64,000 nucleotides of DNA from Erinaceus europaeus (GCF_950295315.1 NC_080181.1:33992441-34056440), one strand, 5' to 3'; positions 23,201 through 37,725 are shown, counted from the first letter of the stretch. The notes: generated by a model from the letters alone, not told the origin. Made by a program: numbers and translations.

Positions 23201-26200
23201 TTCTGGCTGTCTCTATCCAATAAATAAAAATAAAAATTAAAATTAAAAAAGTAAAAGACTTTAAAAAGGGGGGATTCTCTCTAACACATTTTATGAGGTC
23301 AACACTCAAAACTGACAAAAATAATACAAGTAAGAAAACTGCAGACTAAAATCCCCATTGAACACATGTGCAAATTGACTCCAGCAACACATTAAAAGGG
23401 TCACACACTATGACCTAGCAGTATTCATAACAGGGATTTTAGGTTGGTTGAATATATGAAAATCAATGATTTAATATACTATATTAGCAAAAAAGATAAA
23501 ATCATGTCAATAAGACAGTGAAAATGTTGGACACAATGTTGCTGGTGTTAATATACAGATCAGATCAGTGTACATTCATTTGTAAAAACAAAATCAAAGA
23601 TAATTTTTTAAAAACTAAAATATTAAGCCAGTTGGTTGTATACTCTGTTGAGGGTATGTGGTCACAAGGACCAGAATTCAAGTTTCTGGCTTGCAACTCA
23701 GGGGGAGAGTTGTATAAGTAGTGAAGCAGTGCTGCAGGGATCTCTCTTCCTCTCCTCTGTTTCTTCTAAATTTCTCTCTGTTGCATTAAATTGGGATAAT
23801 ATAAAAAGATCAGTGGATTCGATTCATGGTGCAGATACCACACTCCAGCAATAACCCTAGTGGCAATGAAAAAAGCTGAAACTTTCAAAAATTAGCTTCT
23901 TTTAATTAAAAAAAATTAATAATGGTTTACAAGATTATAAGGTAATAGGGGTATAAATCCATATAATTCCCACCACTAGAGTTCTTTTTTTTTATTGTTG
24001 TAGTTATTGTTGTTGTTATTGATGTCATTGTTGTTGGATAGGACAGAGAGAAATGGAAAGAGGAGAGGAAGACAGAGAGGAGGAGAGAAAGACAGACACC
24101 TGCAGACCTGCTTCACCGCCTGTGAAGCAACTCCCCTGCAGGTGGGGAGCCGGGGGCTCGAACCGGGATCCTTAGACCAGTCCTTGCACTTTGCGCCACA
24201 TGCACTTAACCCGCTGTGCTACTTCCCGACTCCCTTAACTACTAGAGCTCTATGTCCCATCCCCTTCATTGGAAACTTCCTTATTCTTTTCTTCTGTTTC
24301 CACTTCGATTATTATTTTTTAATTTTTATTTGTAAAATGGAAATGTTGACAAGACCATAGGATAAGAGGGGTACAATTCCACATAATTCCCACCACCAGA
24401 ACTCCATATTCCATCCCCTCTCTTGATAGTTTCCCATTCTTTATACCTCTGGGAGTATGGGGTACAGAAGGTGGAAGGTCTGGCTTCTGTAATTGCTTCT
24501 CTGCTGAATATGGACATTGGCAGGTTGATCCATTCTTCCAACCTATCTCTTTCTTTCCCTAGTGGGGCAGGGGTTTGAGGATGTGGGACTCTAGGACACA
24601 TTGGTGGGGTCGTCTGCCCAGGGAAGTCAGGTTGGCATCATGGTATCATCTGGAACCAGGTGACTGAAAAAGTGTTAAGATATAAAGTAGAATAAATTGT
24701 TGACTAATAATGAACCTGGAGGCAAGAATATTGCAGATGAAGATTTGGAGTCTCTGTTTAATAAAAAGCTAGTAGGTCCATTTTAGATGTATTCCAAGGG
24801 GCCCATGACTTTACTAGTTTTTGCCTGATCTTGACATTTAATATGCAAGGTGGACCCAAGTTATTGTCTGGGGAGATGGTGTTATAGTTGGAAAAAGGAC
24901 TAGAAAGCTGGATCAGAGAAGAGAGTAGCTCCCAAATATAGGAAAAGTATATAAATATTGTTAATATTGTTATAGCTATAACCAAATTATTTGGCAATTG
25001 GGTTAATTTTGAAAATCCTATGGTTAGAATTTGCTGTATCATATAAGACCTCACCATAATTTATGTCCTATCATGCTATTTACATATAGCTATATCTTAT
25101 AAAGTAATGCCACTGGCTGCTTCTGTTCTTCCTGGTCTAAGCTTTTAGGAGATTTAATATTTCAAAGAACGAGTCATAATTAGAAATGTATTAATAATTT
25201 GAGCCCACTGTTAAAATTTAGTTTGATTACCACTTTGAAGTTTTATTTATTTATTTATTTTTTGATAGGACAGAGAGAACTCGAGAGAGGAGGGGAAACG
25301 GAAAGGGGGAGATAAAGATGGACACCTGCAGACCTACTTCATCGCCTGTGAAGTGACTCCCCTGCAGGTGGGAAGCCACAGGCTTGAACCAGGATTCTGA
25401 TGCCTGTCCTTGTGCTTTGCACCACATGGGCTTAACCTGCTGCGCTACTGCCCGACTCCCCACTTTGAAATTTTAAGTGCTGAGATTGAAGGAACATATA
25501 CTCAGAGCTATGATCTATGTATCAAAAAGTTTGAGACAGTCAATCCATTTTTCTCCTCTCATAGTAATTTAACAGTGATTTGTGAAACTATAGGTCTCAC
25601 TGGGAGTGTGGACTAAAATTCTTTAATTTTTTTATTATCTTTATTTATTTATAGATAGAGACAGAAACTGAAAGGGGAGAGGAAGAGAGACAGAGAGACA
25701 CCTGCAACAATGCTTCAGCACTTGCAGAATTTTCCCCCTGTAGGTGGGGACTGGGGGCTTGAACCCAGGTTCTTGTGCATTGTAATATATGCACTCAACC
25801 CGGTGTGCCACCATTTGACCCCTGGACGAAAATTCTTTTGCAGGTGCATGTTGTTTTCTCTGGGCTGGCTTCACGGGCAGGTAACAGATGACCAGAAACT
25901 CATGGCTGAGCTGAGAACGCAGTTTAATCTTTATTCACGAGCGAACAGTTCAAAAACTAACCTAGGGAGTCGGGCTGTAGCGCAGCGGGTTAAGCGCAGG
26001 TGGCGCAAAGCACAAGGACCGGCATAAGGATCCCGGTTCAAACCCCGGCTCCCCACCTGCAGGGGAGTCGCTTCACAGGCGGTGAAGCAGGTCTGCAGGT
26101 GTCTATCTTTCTCTCCTCCTCTCTGTCCTCCTCTCTCCATTTCTCTCTGTCCTATGCAACAACGACAACAACAATAATAATAACTACAACAATAAAAAAA

Positions 26201-29200
26201 CAACAAAGGCAACAAAAGGGAATAAATATTTTTAAAAAAGAGAGAGAGAAAAAATACATACTTAAAAAAAACTAACCTAAACTAATCACCACACAGATCT
26301 GTCCTGCATCTTTCTCCTCCTGTGGCAGCGGCAGGAACTCAGGAAGTATGCAGGGTAGTGGGCCGGGTGAAGGGAGAAGCATGAAACTAGCGAGGGCTAA
26401 ACCAAATCTCCCCGAGGCGGGTGGGGGGCTTGGGGGGGGGGGTGAGACCAAACCAGTGTAACAGAAAAGACCATGTAAATAGACCACAATGTCAAGCAAT
26501 GTAACAGAAGCAGAACTAGATCCCAGAAGCAGAACTAGAAGCATACCAGCAGGTGCAGAAGGTGGGAGTTCTGACTTATGTTAGTGCTTCTTTGCTCACA
26601 GTCCTAGATTTTATTCCCAGACTTATTTCTAGTTGCATTATGCTATTAATTATTGTGCCATTATGAATCTTTAATTTTTTTCTATCTCTAGATTTTATTT
26701 GTTCACATTTTTTCCAAATAGATATCTATATTATACATTGTTCTAGTATGTGATAAGCTAGTTTGTCTTCTGAGCCTTTTATTAAATAATTAAGTAATAA
26801 ATGTGATATTTCTAAAATATATCCACTTCTTTGGAATGATGGTATGTCCACTTTATTTCCTTTATTTACTAGAAAGATATATGCTCTTTTTTTTCCTGGA
26901 GACTCAAGAGTTTATAACAGGCAACCTTGACTTAATAATGGATGTTCCCTTGCATCTGTCTTTACCTGTATCTTATCCAAGTTTTATTGCTAGACACTTC
27001 ATGTCTAGTTACTTCTTTCTTGATGTATATTTATATACTTTAATTTTTTTTTTTTTTTTTTTGCTTTTTGCCATCAGGGCTATTGCTTGGGCTTGCTAGG
27101 TGCTGCACTACAAATTCATTGCTCTGGCAATCATTTTTTATTCCCTTTCTTTTTCTCTTCCATTTTTTAATGTATGAAAAGGAAAAACTGACAAAACCAT
27201 AGGATAAGAGGGGTACAACTCCACACAATTCCCACCACCAGAACTCTGTATCCCATCTCCTCCCTTGATAGTTTTCCTATTCTTTAATCCTCTGGGAGTA
27301 TGAACCCAAGGTCCTTGTGGGATCCAGAAAGTGGAAGGTCTGACTTCTGTAATTGCTTCCTCACTGAACATGGGCATCATGGGAGAAGTTTGAAAGATAG
27401 TACACAGTGCACACATAGAAGTTTTGCAATTGAAATCTCAGTCCATGCGGTGCATTAAAACTGGTTGAGTGATTAAGTCAATATGGAACCTAGGGTGAGG
27501 AAGACAAATTGCATTCATTCATTCACATATATAGATATAGATAAATATTTTCCCCCCCCATTTCAGTTATATTCCCTGGAACCTTCATGAACCAAGAAGA
27601 GACTTATTTGATTTTGCTCATAACCTGGACTTGAGGTATGTGTTATTTTCGTGCTTAACTTTCCTATTTCCATGACTCCAAGACAATGGTTTGACTGTCC
27701 CTAAATTGCTGGATCATAAGGCATTCCCATTTTATTTGTTTAAAGACTCTCCATACTCCAAAGGAACTGCACAGTTTTGCATTTCCACCAGCAGTGTAAG
27801 AGTTCCTTCTTCTCTACAACCTCCTGACAATGTTTTAATGAGGCAGAATAACAAAGAAGCTAAGTCATTTTGAATATTTTCTTCCTGACTGTATTTTTAG
27901 CTTTCCCACTTATTAAGAATGTGACCTTGAGACAGAAATTTGATCTTAAAGTGTTTCTAGCCCCTTTACACTTTCACACTCTTATCTGTCAAATAAGATG
28001 ACATTTGATATGTAATCTCATAAATTTTCAAGTAAAAATAATGAACTTAAGGAGTTGAGCTGTAGTGCCTGGTACTGACACAAGGTAAAAGTAACTCCTT
28101 TGTGGATAGTGAATGGCAGAAGGGGAGTGACCAGAAATCAGTTTAATATGTCATCTGTGTAATGAGGTTTTTTTTAATTATCTTCATTTATTTATTGGAT
28201 AGAGACAGCCAGAAATTGAGAGGGGATGACAGAGAGGGAGAGAGACAGAGAGACACCTGCATCACCTTTTCAACACTTGTGAAGCTTTCCCCCTGCAGGT
28301 GGGAAGCTGGACCTCGAACCTGGGTCCTCGTTTACTGTAACACGTAACTAGGTGCGCAACCACCCTGCCCCTGGGATATATATATATATTTGGTGGTTAT
28401 TTTCACTGGAGCTCTACCATTACAGACCAACTTTTTCAGATAGAAAGACAGAGCAAGAGAGACAGAGAGAGCCCAGTGGGGACTCTAGGGCTCAGCTTTT
28501 GGTGTGACATTTTCTTTATTGCTTTGCTTCTAGGGCTTTTTTAACCATGGCTTCAGAAGTGGGACTATGGGTCATTCTGAGCCCAGGCCCCTACATTGGA
28601 AGTGACTTAGACCTTGGAGGCTTACCCAGGTAAGTTGTGCTTCTAGGGCTCCTTACTCCTTGTGGATTACAAGAACATTCAAGTGCAAGTTAGAGCAAAT
28701 TATTTTACTTGATCTTGTGGTTCAGTAGGTGGCACAGTGGATAAAGCAGTGGACTCTTAAGCATGAGATCCCAAGTTCAATCCCTGGCAGCACATAAATG
28801 TCTGGTCCTTTCTCTCTCTCCTATTTTTCTCATTAATAAATAAATAAATAATTAAAAAAAGAACTTTAAGATACATATTTTTTAATATTGGGGGACTTAA
28901 AAATACTGGAAATTTCACTCCACAACTATAATAAAATAAAATAAAATAAAATAAAAATTATACCTAGGTTGGAGCTGAGAGTATTTTGTAGACACTTATC
29001 AAGGGGAAATTAGAAATTGTATTCATGTATTAACAACTGTACTATAAACCATTAATTACCTAATAAAATGATAAAAAATTAATATTCACTATGTAGTGAG
29101 TGTTTATAACTTTAATTAAAATTTATTTATTTATTAGAAACATAGGAGAGAAAAAGAGCCAGACATCACTCTGGTACATGTGCTACCGGGGATTGAACTC

Positions 29201-31990
29201 AGGACTTGATGTTTGAGAGTTTGATGCTTTATCCACTGTTCCACCTTCCGGACCACATGATTTTAATTTTTGTGTTGGTGTTAGTACAAATAATCCTACT
29301 AAGTCAGTTATAGTTTTAGAAGTTTCTTTTTTTAAAAAAAATTTCAATCTTTTTTATTGTAGTACAATAATGGCTTGTCAGAGAAGTCATGACATATTTT
29401 ATTCTATGAAAAAAAATGCATCATGACTTCTCTGGCAACCCAGTACATAGGATATAACACTTACCATTTTAAAATAGTCCATCTGTGGCAATTACATACA
29501 TTAAAAATGTTGAACAGTCATCATCCCTGTCTAGTTCTAGAACTTCTTCTTTTTTTTTTCAAAAGCAGATTCATTTTTTAAAAGATTTTCTTTATTAATG
29601 AGAAAGATAGGAGGAGAGAAAGAACCAGACATCACTCTGGTACATGGCTATCAGGAATTGAACTCAGGACCTCATGCCTGACAGTCCATTGCTTTATCCA
29701 CCTTTTGGACCACTTTTTTTTTTTTTTTTTTTTTAACTAGAGCACTGCTTAGCTCTGGTTTATGGTGGTGCGAGGGATTGAACCTGGAAGCCTCAGACAT
29801 GAGAGTCTCTTTGCATAACCATTATGCTATCTCCTCCCTCCCCTAATTTTAGAACTTCTTTATCCCCTAAGAGTGAAACCCTTTGTTCCTGGCAGCCTCT
29901 AACTTGCTTTTAGTCATTGTAAATTTGCTGATTTTATTTTATGTAAAGGGAACCATACAAAGTGTGACCTTCATCACATCTGGCTGCTTTCCCTGAAAAT
30001 CATGTTTTCAAGTTTCATCTGTGTTGTCAGTTCTCCATTCCTTTCTATGGTCAAATACCATCCCTTGAAATAACATCTTTTAAAAACTTTTGAATCTATG
30101 ATGAAAATCTTCTCCAGACTAGGAATTGGTGAAAGATCAAATAAATCTTTTCAGCTTTGAGAGCTATATAGTCTCTGTTGCAATGTCTCAATTTGGCTTG
30201 CAACAACATAGCTATGACACTATGTGAAAGAATAGATGTGACTGTGTGCCAATAAAACTCTATTTATAGAATCAGACAACAAATCTCATTTGACCTACAG
30301 GTTGCAGTTTGATGGGCCTGTCTTTATATCATTTCTTTGTTATGCAACCCTCTCTTCTATTATTTTAAAGTGATGGTTATCATGGGCTCAGAGTTATTTG
30401 TAACTGGGACACAGACTGATTTATCTTAGAGATGGATTAAAATCTTATGATACACAGTTTTAGTATGATTGTGCATTTGTGCTATTTTTCAGTCTCATAT
30501 GCTTGAAAGTTTCTTACTGCTGTCTCCTACCCCAAACTGGAATCCTGCCTTTTTAATCCTAGCTGGTTACTAAGTGATCCAAACATGAAGCTGAGAACAA
30601 CTTACAAGGGCTTCACTAAAGCAGTGAATCACTATTTTAATACGCTGATTCCCAAGATAGAATCACTTCAGGTAAATTCAATTCCCCATCTTTGGGATAA
30701 AGGGAAGTAATCAATTATGTAAATGCCCTAAAATCAGAGTGATTTTGTAGAAGAATGTAAACAATGTTTTTACTATAATTCTCCTGCAAGAAAAACACAA
30801 TGTTGGGAGTTGGACGATAGTACAGCAGGCTAAGTGCACGTGTCAAAAAATACAATGTCACATGTACTTGTTGACATAGAAAGTATGGCACCATATTTTT
30901 AAAATGGTTGTGATATATTAAAATGGCATGGAAAAAACATAAGAGGAGAGCAACATCTATGTAGCAAGCTTTGCACTAGGTAGTTATACTTTATTTAGCA
31001 CATTTTATCATTCACTCAGCATAATCATGTGAGGAATATGTTATTGTCGATCAAATGGAGGCAATGGCAGACTCTCATTGGGCAGGAGAGGGCTTCCCAT
31101 GGTATGAACTGACTAGAGACAGAATTGACTCCTATTGTGGATATGCCAGAGTAAATCAGACTCAAGAAAACCTCTAAGACGAAGTGACTCAAGAGTGTAA
31201 ATCAGTGTACCATTGGGGATAGTGGGGGTAATCCCTTGCAGATTAGAATCTGGGCAGATAATTATTTTGTCAGAACTACATGGAAGTATGACTGAGATGT
31301 TTACTCATGAATGCTGAGATTATTAGGATCCAAAGTCAACACTGTGTTCCTTATTTCTGTGTTCCTTATTTATGTGGGACGGGCATCTCATGGTTGCCCA
31401 GGAGTCTTATAGAGTAAGCCGAGGAGGTATGGAAGCATCACATTGAAACTTGACTAGGATGTGGGAGGTGTAACCCATGGAGAGAAAATGTAACAGGTGG
31501 ACAGGTAGTCTGGGCTGAGAGAGCTATAAAGATAAGAGTGATTGAATATGACAACACTAGCAGAAATGAACTAGTAGAGAGAGGTAGGAATATTTGCAAA
31601 GGGTATAATTGAGAGAGCAGAGAGGATGTGATCTGTTAGCACAAAGTTGAGATTAATAGAGAAACATTAGCATTTAAGAGGTAGGAGGCTAAGAGGTAGC
31701 TCACCCAGTAGGATGTGTATTTTGCTATGTGCCAGGCCTAGGTTTGAGCCTCAGCTCCACATGGGGGCACAAGTGGGGTTGATGGGAGGATGACTCAGGT
31801 GTTGTGTCTGATCTCCTTCTCCTCCTATTTCCCCCCTCCTTACTCTTTCTTCCACTTCTTTTTTTCTTGTCATCGTTATCATCCTCCTCCACCTCCTTCT
31901 CTGCCACCATCCTTATCTAAAGTGAAACAAGGATTTAAAAAAGTCAGCCCAGGGCTAGTGAAATCACAAATGTGAGACCCTAATGCAACC

Positions 31991-32033
<43 letters not shown>

Positions 32034-35000
32034 AGTAGGTAAGGGGTAGGGGCAGGGGTAGATAGCATAATGGTTGTACAAAGAGACTTTCATGCCTAAG
32101 GTTCTGAAGTCCCAGGTTCAATTCCCCTGTATCACCATAAACTGAGCAGTGTGCTGGTAACCAAAAAAAAAAGAAGGAGGAGGAGGAGGAGGAGGAGGAG
32201 GAGGAAGAGAAGAAGAAGAAGAAGAAGAAGAATGAGAAGAAGAAAAAGAGAAGAAGAGGAAGAAGAAGAAAAATAATTAGGTAAGGCAACAAGAACTTAT
32301 AAAGGAGACTGAGGAGATGTGACCAGAGAGTAGGCCAGGAACTAGAAGAAAGCATGTTGCAGAAATCAAAAGAAGACAGAATTTCAAGATAGTTTAAAGT
32401 GTGTCCAGTACTATTGAGATGGAAATGAAAATTGGACTAAAATATATTGTTTGAATTTATCAAAGAGGAGGTCAAGGTTAATAATTCAGGAGGAATGGAA
32501 GGAGTAGACAGTGAGACCACAGTGAGTTAAGGGGTAGACAAGAAGATAAAAAGTAAAGAGGGAGCACAGATATAATCCACAATGCATGAAAAGGTGAAAT
32601 GGACAAGATTTCAGTTCTTGGAGGGGAAGTGGTCCAGGCAAATAAATGAGTATTTTAAAAAATAATTTTAAAATCTTTATTTATTAGCTAGAGACAGCCA
32701 TAAATAGAGAGGAAAGGGGGTGTCAGAGAGGAAGAGAGACAGAGATACCTGCAGCACTGCTTCACCACCCGATAAGCTTTCCCCCTGCAAGTGGGGACCT
32801 TGAGCTCAAATGTGGGTCCTTGTGCATTGTAATGTTTGCTCACCCAGGTGCGCTACCACCTGGCCCCAGGCAAATGACTTTTAACATGTGTCAGTCAAAG
32901 TTCAGGGCGATAGTATGCTGGGCTAGCTTCACGGCAGGAGACAGATGACCAGGGACACATGGCTGAGCGGAGAAGCAATATTTCTTTATTCACGAGCGAA
33001 CGATTCAAAAAATTAATCACAACCCAAATCTGTCCTCTCTCCTCCGGCTGAAGATCCGGAACCAGGGAAGTACGTAGGATCGGGGGTGGGGAGAAGCAAG
33101 AAGCACGAAAAGGCAAGGACTAAACCAAAATCTCCTGGAGGCAGGGGGAGTGAGACCAAACCAATGTAACAGAATGACCATGTAAATAGACCACAACATC
33201 AAGCAATGTAACAGAAGGGATCCCAGAAGCAGAACTAGAAGCATACCAACAATTCCCCCTTTTCTTTTTAACTGATTGACCATAGTATCAGGAGTGTGGG
33301 ATGAACAGAAACCTATATCGTACAGGCATTAAAAAAAAAAAAAAAAACTGGCACAAACATGGAGGAACAAGTAAGTGAGCAACAAGAACCAGTGTGATGC
33401 CAAGGGAAGGCCTGAGGGGGGTATTTCTTGCCTCTGTGGGCTTCTCTTATCAAGTTAAAGGACATTTCTTGCCTCTGTGGGCTTCTCAGGTATCACCTAT
33501 AGAGTCCCAAGGCAGCTGGCTGCAGTCAGTCTTTGAGAAACCCAGCAGCATAAAGGGAAGCTGCTATAGTTTTGTGCAAAGTGTCCAAGAGGTGTACCAG
33601 TGAGTCCGATAGAAGTGCCAGTCCAAAGCAGATGTCCACGGAAGAATGCCAGGGGGTGGAATGTTGCATGAGGAAGGTCAGCCGCTGGAATTCTGCTTTT
33701 CTGTAGAGAACTTGACAGCTGCAATTTACTTACTTGTGAAAAAAAAAACTTGTAACAAGTTAGAAGTTTACTATAATTGATAACTCGATGATTATAATTG
33801 GTTTAAGTATCTTTATAAAATTGGAAGGTCTTTTTCATTTTATTTTAAGGCTCTTTAACCAATTTAAGTGCAATAAAATGTGGTAAGGCAAAGAATCATT
33901 GTTAGAGCCTCAGGCATGAGAATCATTAGCATAACCATTGCACAATCTATCTTACGCCTGGGCTAGTTTTACCTCTAAATGAGAAGGTATTTGAGAGCTT
34001 TACATATCAATAACGTCTTATTTAACCTTTTGTTACACCCATATAAGATGGAGACACACCCTAGGTGCGCACGTTTTATAGACCAAGTTAGTCAAAATAT
34101 ATTAATTTTTAACTAATTTTTACCTCAAACTTTAAATGTAAGTTAATTTTACCTTTATGAGAATTATGTTGAAAACCTTTTTCATTTAATTTTTCCTGGT
34201 AAGAATGTAGCCTTAAAGTTACATTTCTAACCTTAAAGTTAATGTTTACCAAACTTTAAACACACACATAAACATGGTCTTCAATACACAAGGAGAAAAA
34301 CTTTTGTTACGAAGACATGTCATTTTAAACATGAATTTAGATCTGTACTGTCTTAGTTGTTCGGGGGGGTGCATTGTCCGGCGGTGGCTTCTTGCCCAAC
34401 TTCAGCTCCAGGAATTGCAGTTTGCAATCACTGCACAGATCTCTGTGTATTATAGCTCTTCTGCCTTCAGAGCCGACCTGGGGATCTCGGCCAGGGGGCC
34501 CAGTCCCGGTAGGGAGCCCGCAGTCTCCGGGTGGTCCGGGATCTGCCCAGACTTCATAGCAGGAGGGCGGGTGGGCTGGCCATGCAGAAGGCGTGGGCCA
34601 AAGTGCCCCGCGTCCTGTGGTGGCAAGCAGGCTCCGGCAGGCAGGTGGTAGGCGGAAACCAAAGTGTGGCCCAGAGTGAAATGTTCCAGAGACAGAGAAA
34701 CTGTCTCATGAAGAAAGGGCAGAGGCCTTTGGAAACCTCTTCATAAGTAGAAAAGCAGCCCATAGTGGATAGGTAGCCAAACGTCTTCACTTATCTGGGG
34801 GATGAGCAGGTTAGGCCCCACATTGGGTGCCATTTGTCAGTCAAAGTTCAGGATGCCAGTATGCCAGGCTAGCTTTGCGGCGGGAGACAGATGACCAGGG
34901 ACACATGGCTGAGTGGAGAAGCAGTATTTCTTTATTCATGAGCGAACGGTTCAAAAAACTAATCTAACTAATCACAACCCAAATCTGTCCTCTTCTTTCT

Positions 35001-37685
35001 CCTCTGGCTGAAGAGTCCGGAGCCAAGGAAGTACGTAGGATCAGGGGTGGGGAGAAGCAAGAAGCACGAAAAGGCAAGGAGTAAACCAAAATCTCCCAGA
35101 GGCAGGGGGAGTGAGACCAAACCAATGTAACAGAATGACCATGTAAATAGACCACAATGTCAAGCAATGTAACAGAAGGGATCCCAGAAGCAGAACTAGA
35201 AGCATACCAAAAAACATGTACCTTTGCGTCCATTTAAGTGACGATGGAAAAGGTTAGAGAAGGAGATGAAGACAAACGGATATACTGAGCAAAGTTCCTG
35301 AGATGGGGGAAGGAGATGAGAGCCAGTACCCAGGAGGGGGTGAAACTTTTTACTCAGTCAACTGGAGCTCAGTCAGAAGAGGAGGTGTGAAGCCTCATGC
35401 TGAATGCATTGAGTGAAGGTGGGAAATGACAGGAGTTAATAATTTAGGAGCTTTAGGAAAGTAGTCTTTTAAGGAGCATTTGACCTCCTGGGTATTTTTC
35501 ACTATGGAGTGAGAGAAAGTTTTCTGACCTCGAGTGAAGTTTGTGGTTGAGTTTAGGAAACCCTTATTTTTTTATTTTTAAATTATTTTTTATTATTTAT
35601 TTTCCCTTTTTTGTTGCCCTTGCTGTTTTATTGTTATTCTTGTTGATGTCATTGTTGGATAGGACAGAGAGAAATGGAGAGAGGAGGGGAAGATAGAGAA
35701 GGGGAGAGAAAGAGTGACACCTGCAGACCTGCTTCACCGCCTGTGAAGTGACCCCCCCTGCATGTGAGGAGCCGGGGGCTCAAATCGGGATCCTTATACT
35801 GGTCCTTGTGCTTTCCACCAAGTGTGCTTAACTCACTGTGCTACTGTCCGCCCCCCCCATCTGGTTGTTTCTAAGCATTCTGTTAAGCGATTCCCCTGCA
35901 GGTGGGGAGCCAGGGCTTGAACTGGAATCCTTAAGCCAGTCCTTGTGCTTTGTGCCACCTGTGCTTAACTCGATGCGCTACCACCCGACCCCCAAGGAAA
36001 CCATTATTTTATGGTGCACTGCAAATGGGTGTCAAGCAGCCAACTGAGCACATTCAGCCTTTCCTCACTCATAATGTCACTTTCAAACTTTCATTTTTTT
36101 GGTTCTTAGTACAAAGAGGGAGGCCCCATCATTGCTGTGCAGGTCGAGAATGAATATGGTGCTTATCATCTGGATAAGCACTACCTGCCATATCTTAAAA
36201 AGGTAAGTACTCCTTTACTTTTCTTCCATGTTAATGTACTTCTCCCACTTTGTTAGTTTGTGAAGCAGACATGTCCTGGGTAGCTTATCGATTGTGTTAC
36301 ATGTTGATATATGAAGATGCATAAAGTATTTGATCTTCTCATCCATTTACACTCTAGACAGTGGACTAAGAACTCCCTATACAATACCAATGTAAGGTTG
36401 AAAGTGATGTTCAAATGCTTTTTCTTCTTCTTTTTTTAAAACTTATTTAAAACCTATTTATTTATTTATTTATTTTCCCTTTTGTTGCCCTTGTTTTTCA
36501 TCTTCTTTTTTTTAATTTATTTTTTATTTAAGGAAGGATAAATTAACAAAACCATAGGGTAGAAGGGGTACAACTCCACACAATTCCCATGTCCTGGGTA
36601 GCTTATCAATTGCGTTATATGTTGATGTATGAAGATGCATAAAGTATTTGATCTTCTCATCCATTTACACCCTAGACAGTGGACTAAGAACTCCCTATAC
36701 AACACTAATGTACGGTTGAAGGTGATGTTCAAATGCTTTTTCTTCTTCTTTTTTTAAACTTATTTTAAGCCTATTTATTTATTTATTTATTTATTTTCCC
36801 TTTTGTTGCCCTTGTTTTTCTTCTTATAGTTAGCATAACTCTCTGTTGGTTGGTGCTTATGTAATATACATCTTTCTTTCTTTCTTTCTTTCTTCTCCTA
36901 CTCCTCTTCCTCCTCTTCCTCCTCCTCCTCCTTCTTCTTCTTCCTCTTCCCCTTCCCCTCCCTCTCCCACTCCCCTTCCCCTTCCCCTTCTCCTCCTTCT
37001 CCTTCTTCTTCTCCTCCTCCTCCTCCTTTTTTGCTATCATTTTTATTGCTGGGGCTTGGTGCTGGTACTAGGAATCCACTGCTCCTGGCAATTTTTTTTT
37101 TGCCTTTATCTCTTTCACTCCCTCTCTCTCCCCTTCCTTCCTTCCTTCCTTCCTTCCTTCCTTCCTTCCTTCCTTCCTTCCTTCTTTCCTTTCTGCTTTA
37201 CTAGACAGGACAAAGAAATTGAGAGAAAGGACAGGGAGATAGAGATGAAGAGAGAAAGACACCTCCAGATCTGCTTTGGCACTTGTGAAGTGTCCCCTCT
37301 GGAGGTGGGAGCCAGGGCTTGAACATGGTAATATGTGCACTTAACCAGTGAGCCACCATGATGGCCCCCTTTTCTTTTTGTTAATTTTTTAAAAAAATAT
37401 TTATTTATTTATTCCCTTTTGTTGCCCCTCTTTTATTGTTGTAGTTATTATTGATGTCATTGTTGTTGGATAGGACAAAGAGAAATGGAGAGAGGAGGGG
37501 AAGACAGAGGTGGAGAGAAAGACAGACACCTGCAGAGCTGCTTCACCGTCTGTGAAGTGACTCCTCTGTAGGTGGGGAGCTGGGGACTCAAACCGGAATC
37601 CTTGCGCTGGTCCTTGAGCTTTGTGCCATGTGCGCTTAACCCGCTGCGCTACTGCCAGACTCCCGATGGCCCCTCTTTCTATTTT

Positions 37686-37725
<40 letters not shown>

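Larger units (their letters stand above)
32891..35212 (-). mobile_element. Short betaretrovirus-like provirus (non-autonomous)
   Basis: Two LTRs (32891-33251, 34835-35212) bracket about 1.6 kb. Six-base target duplications AACATG sit at 32885-32890 and 35213-35218. The minus-strand 5' LTR is followed by a primer binding site, and a polypurine tract precedes the 3' LTR. The interior shows no gag, pro, pol or env motif I can recognise; it includes a GC-rich leader-like part (about 34360-34800), AT-rich sequence and a class IV SINE remnant near 33905-33962. It therefore must have relied on another virus or element for mobilisation, or is internally deleted. The two LTRs differ at scattered sites, so it is not brand new. 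Confidence 0.82.

Noticed and set aside
25976..26050. tRNA gene candidates at A/B-box pairs in SINE heads
   Set aside because: The heads have A and B boxes but do not close a tRNA cloverleaf and are followed by SINE bodies; they are tRNA-derived promoters, not tRNA genes.
31879..32355. 158-codon minus-strand frame rich in Phe and Ser
   Set aside because: It translates a (GGA/GAA)n tract, a (CA)n tract and SINE sequence.
34274..34651. 125-codon frame in the provirus interior
   Set aside because: It is on the strand opposite to the provirus and overlaps the leader; no retroviral protein motif is visible.
36846..37040. Long open frames on both strands (Pro/Ser-rich and Arg/Lys-rich)
   Set aside because: They are translations of the CTT/CCT microsatellite.
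37133..37190. CRISPR-like regular repeats
   Set aside because: Simple tetranucleotide repeats with no spacers, in a mammalian genome.
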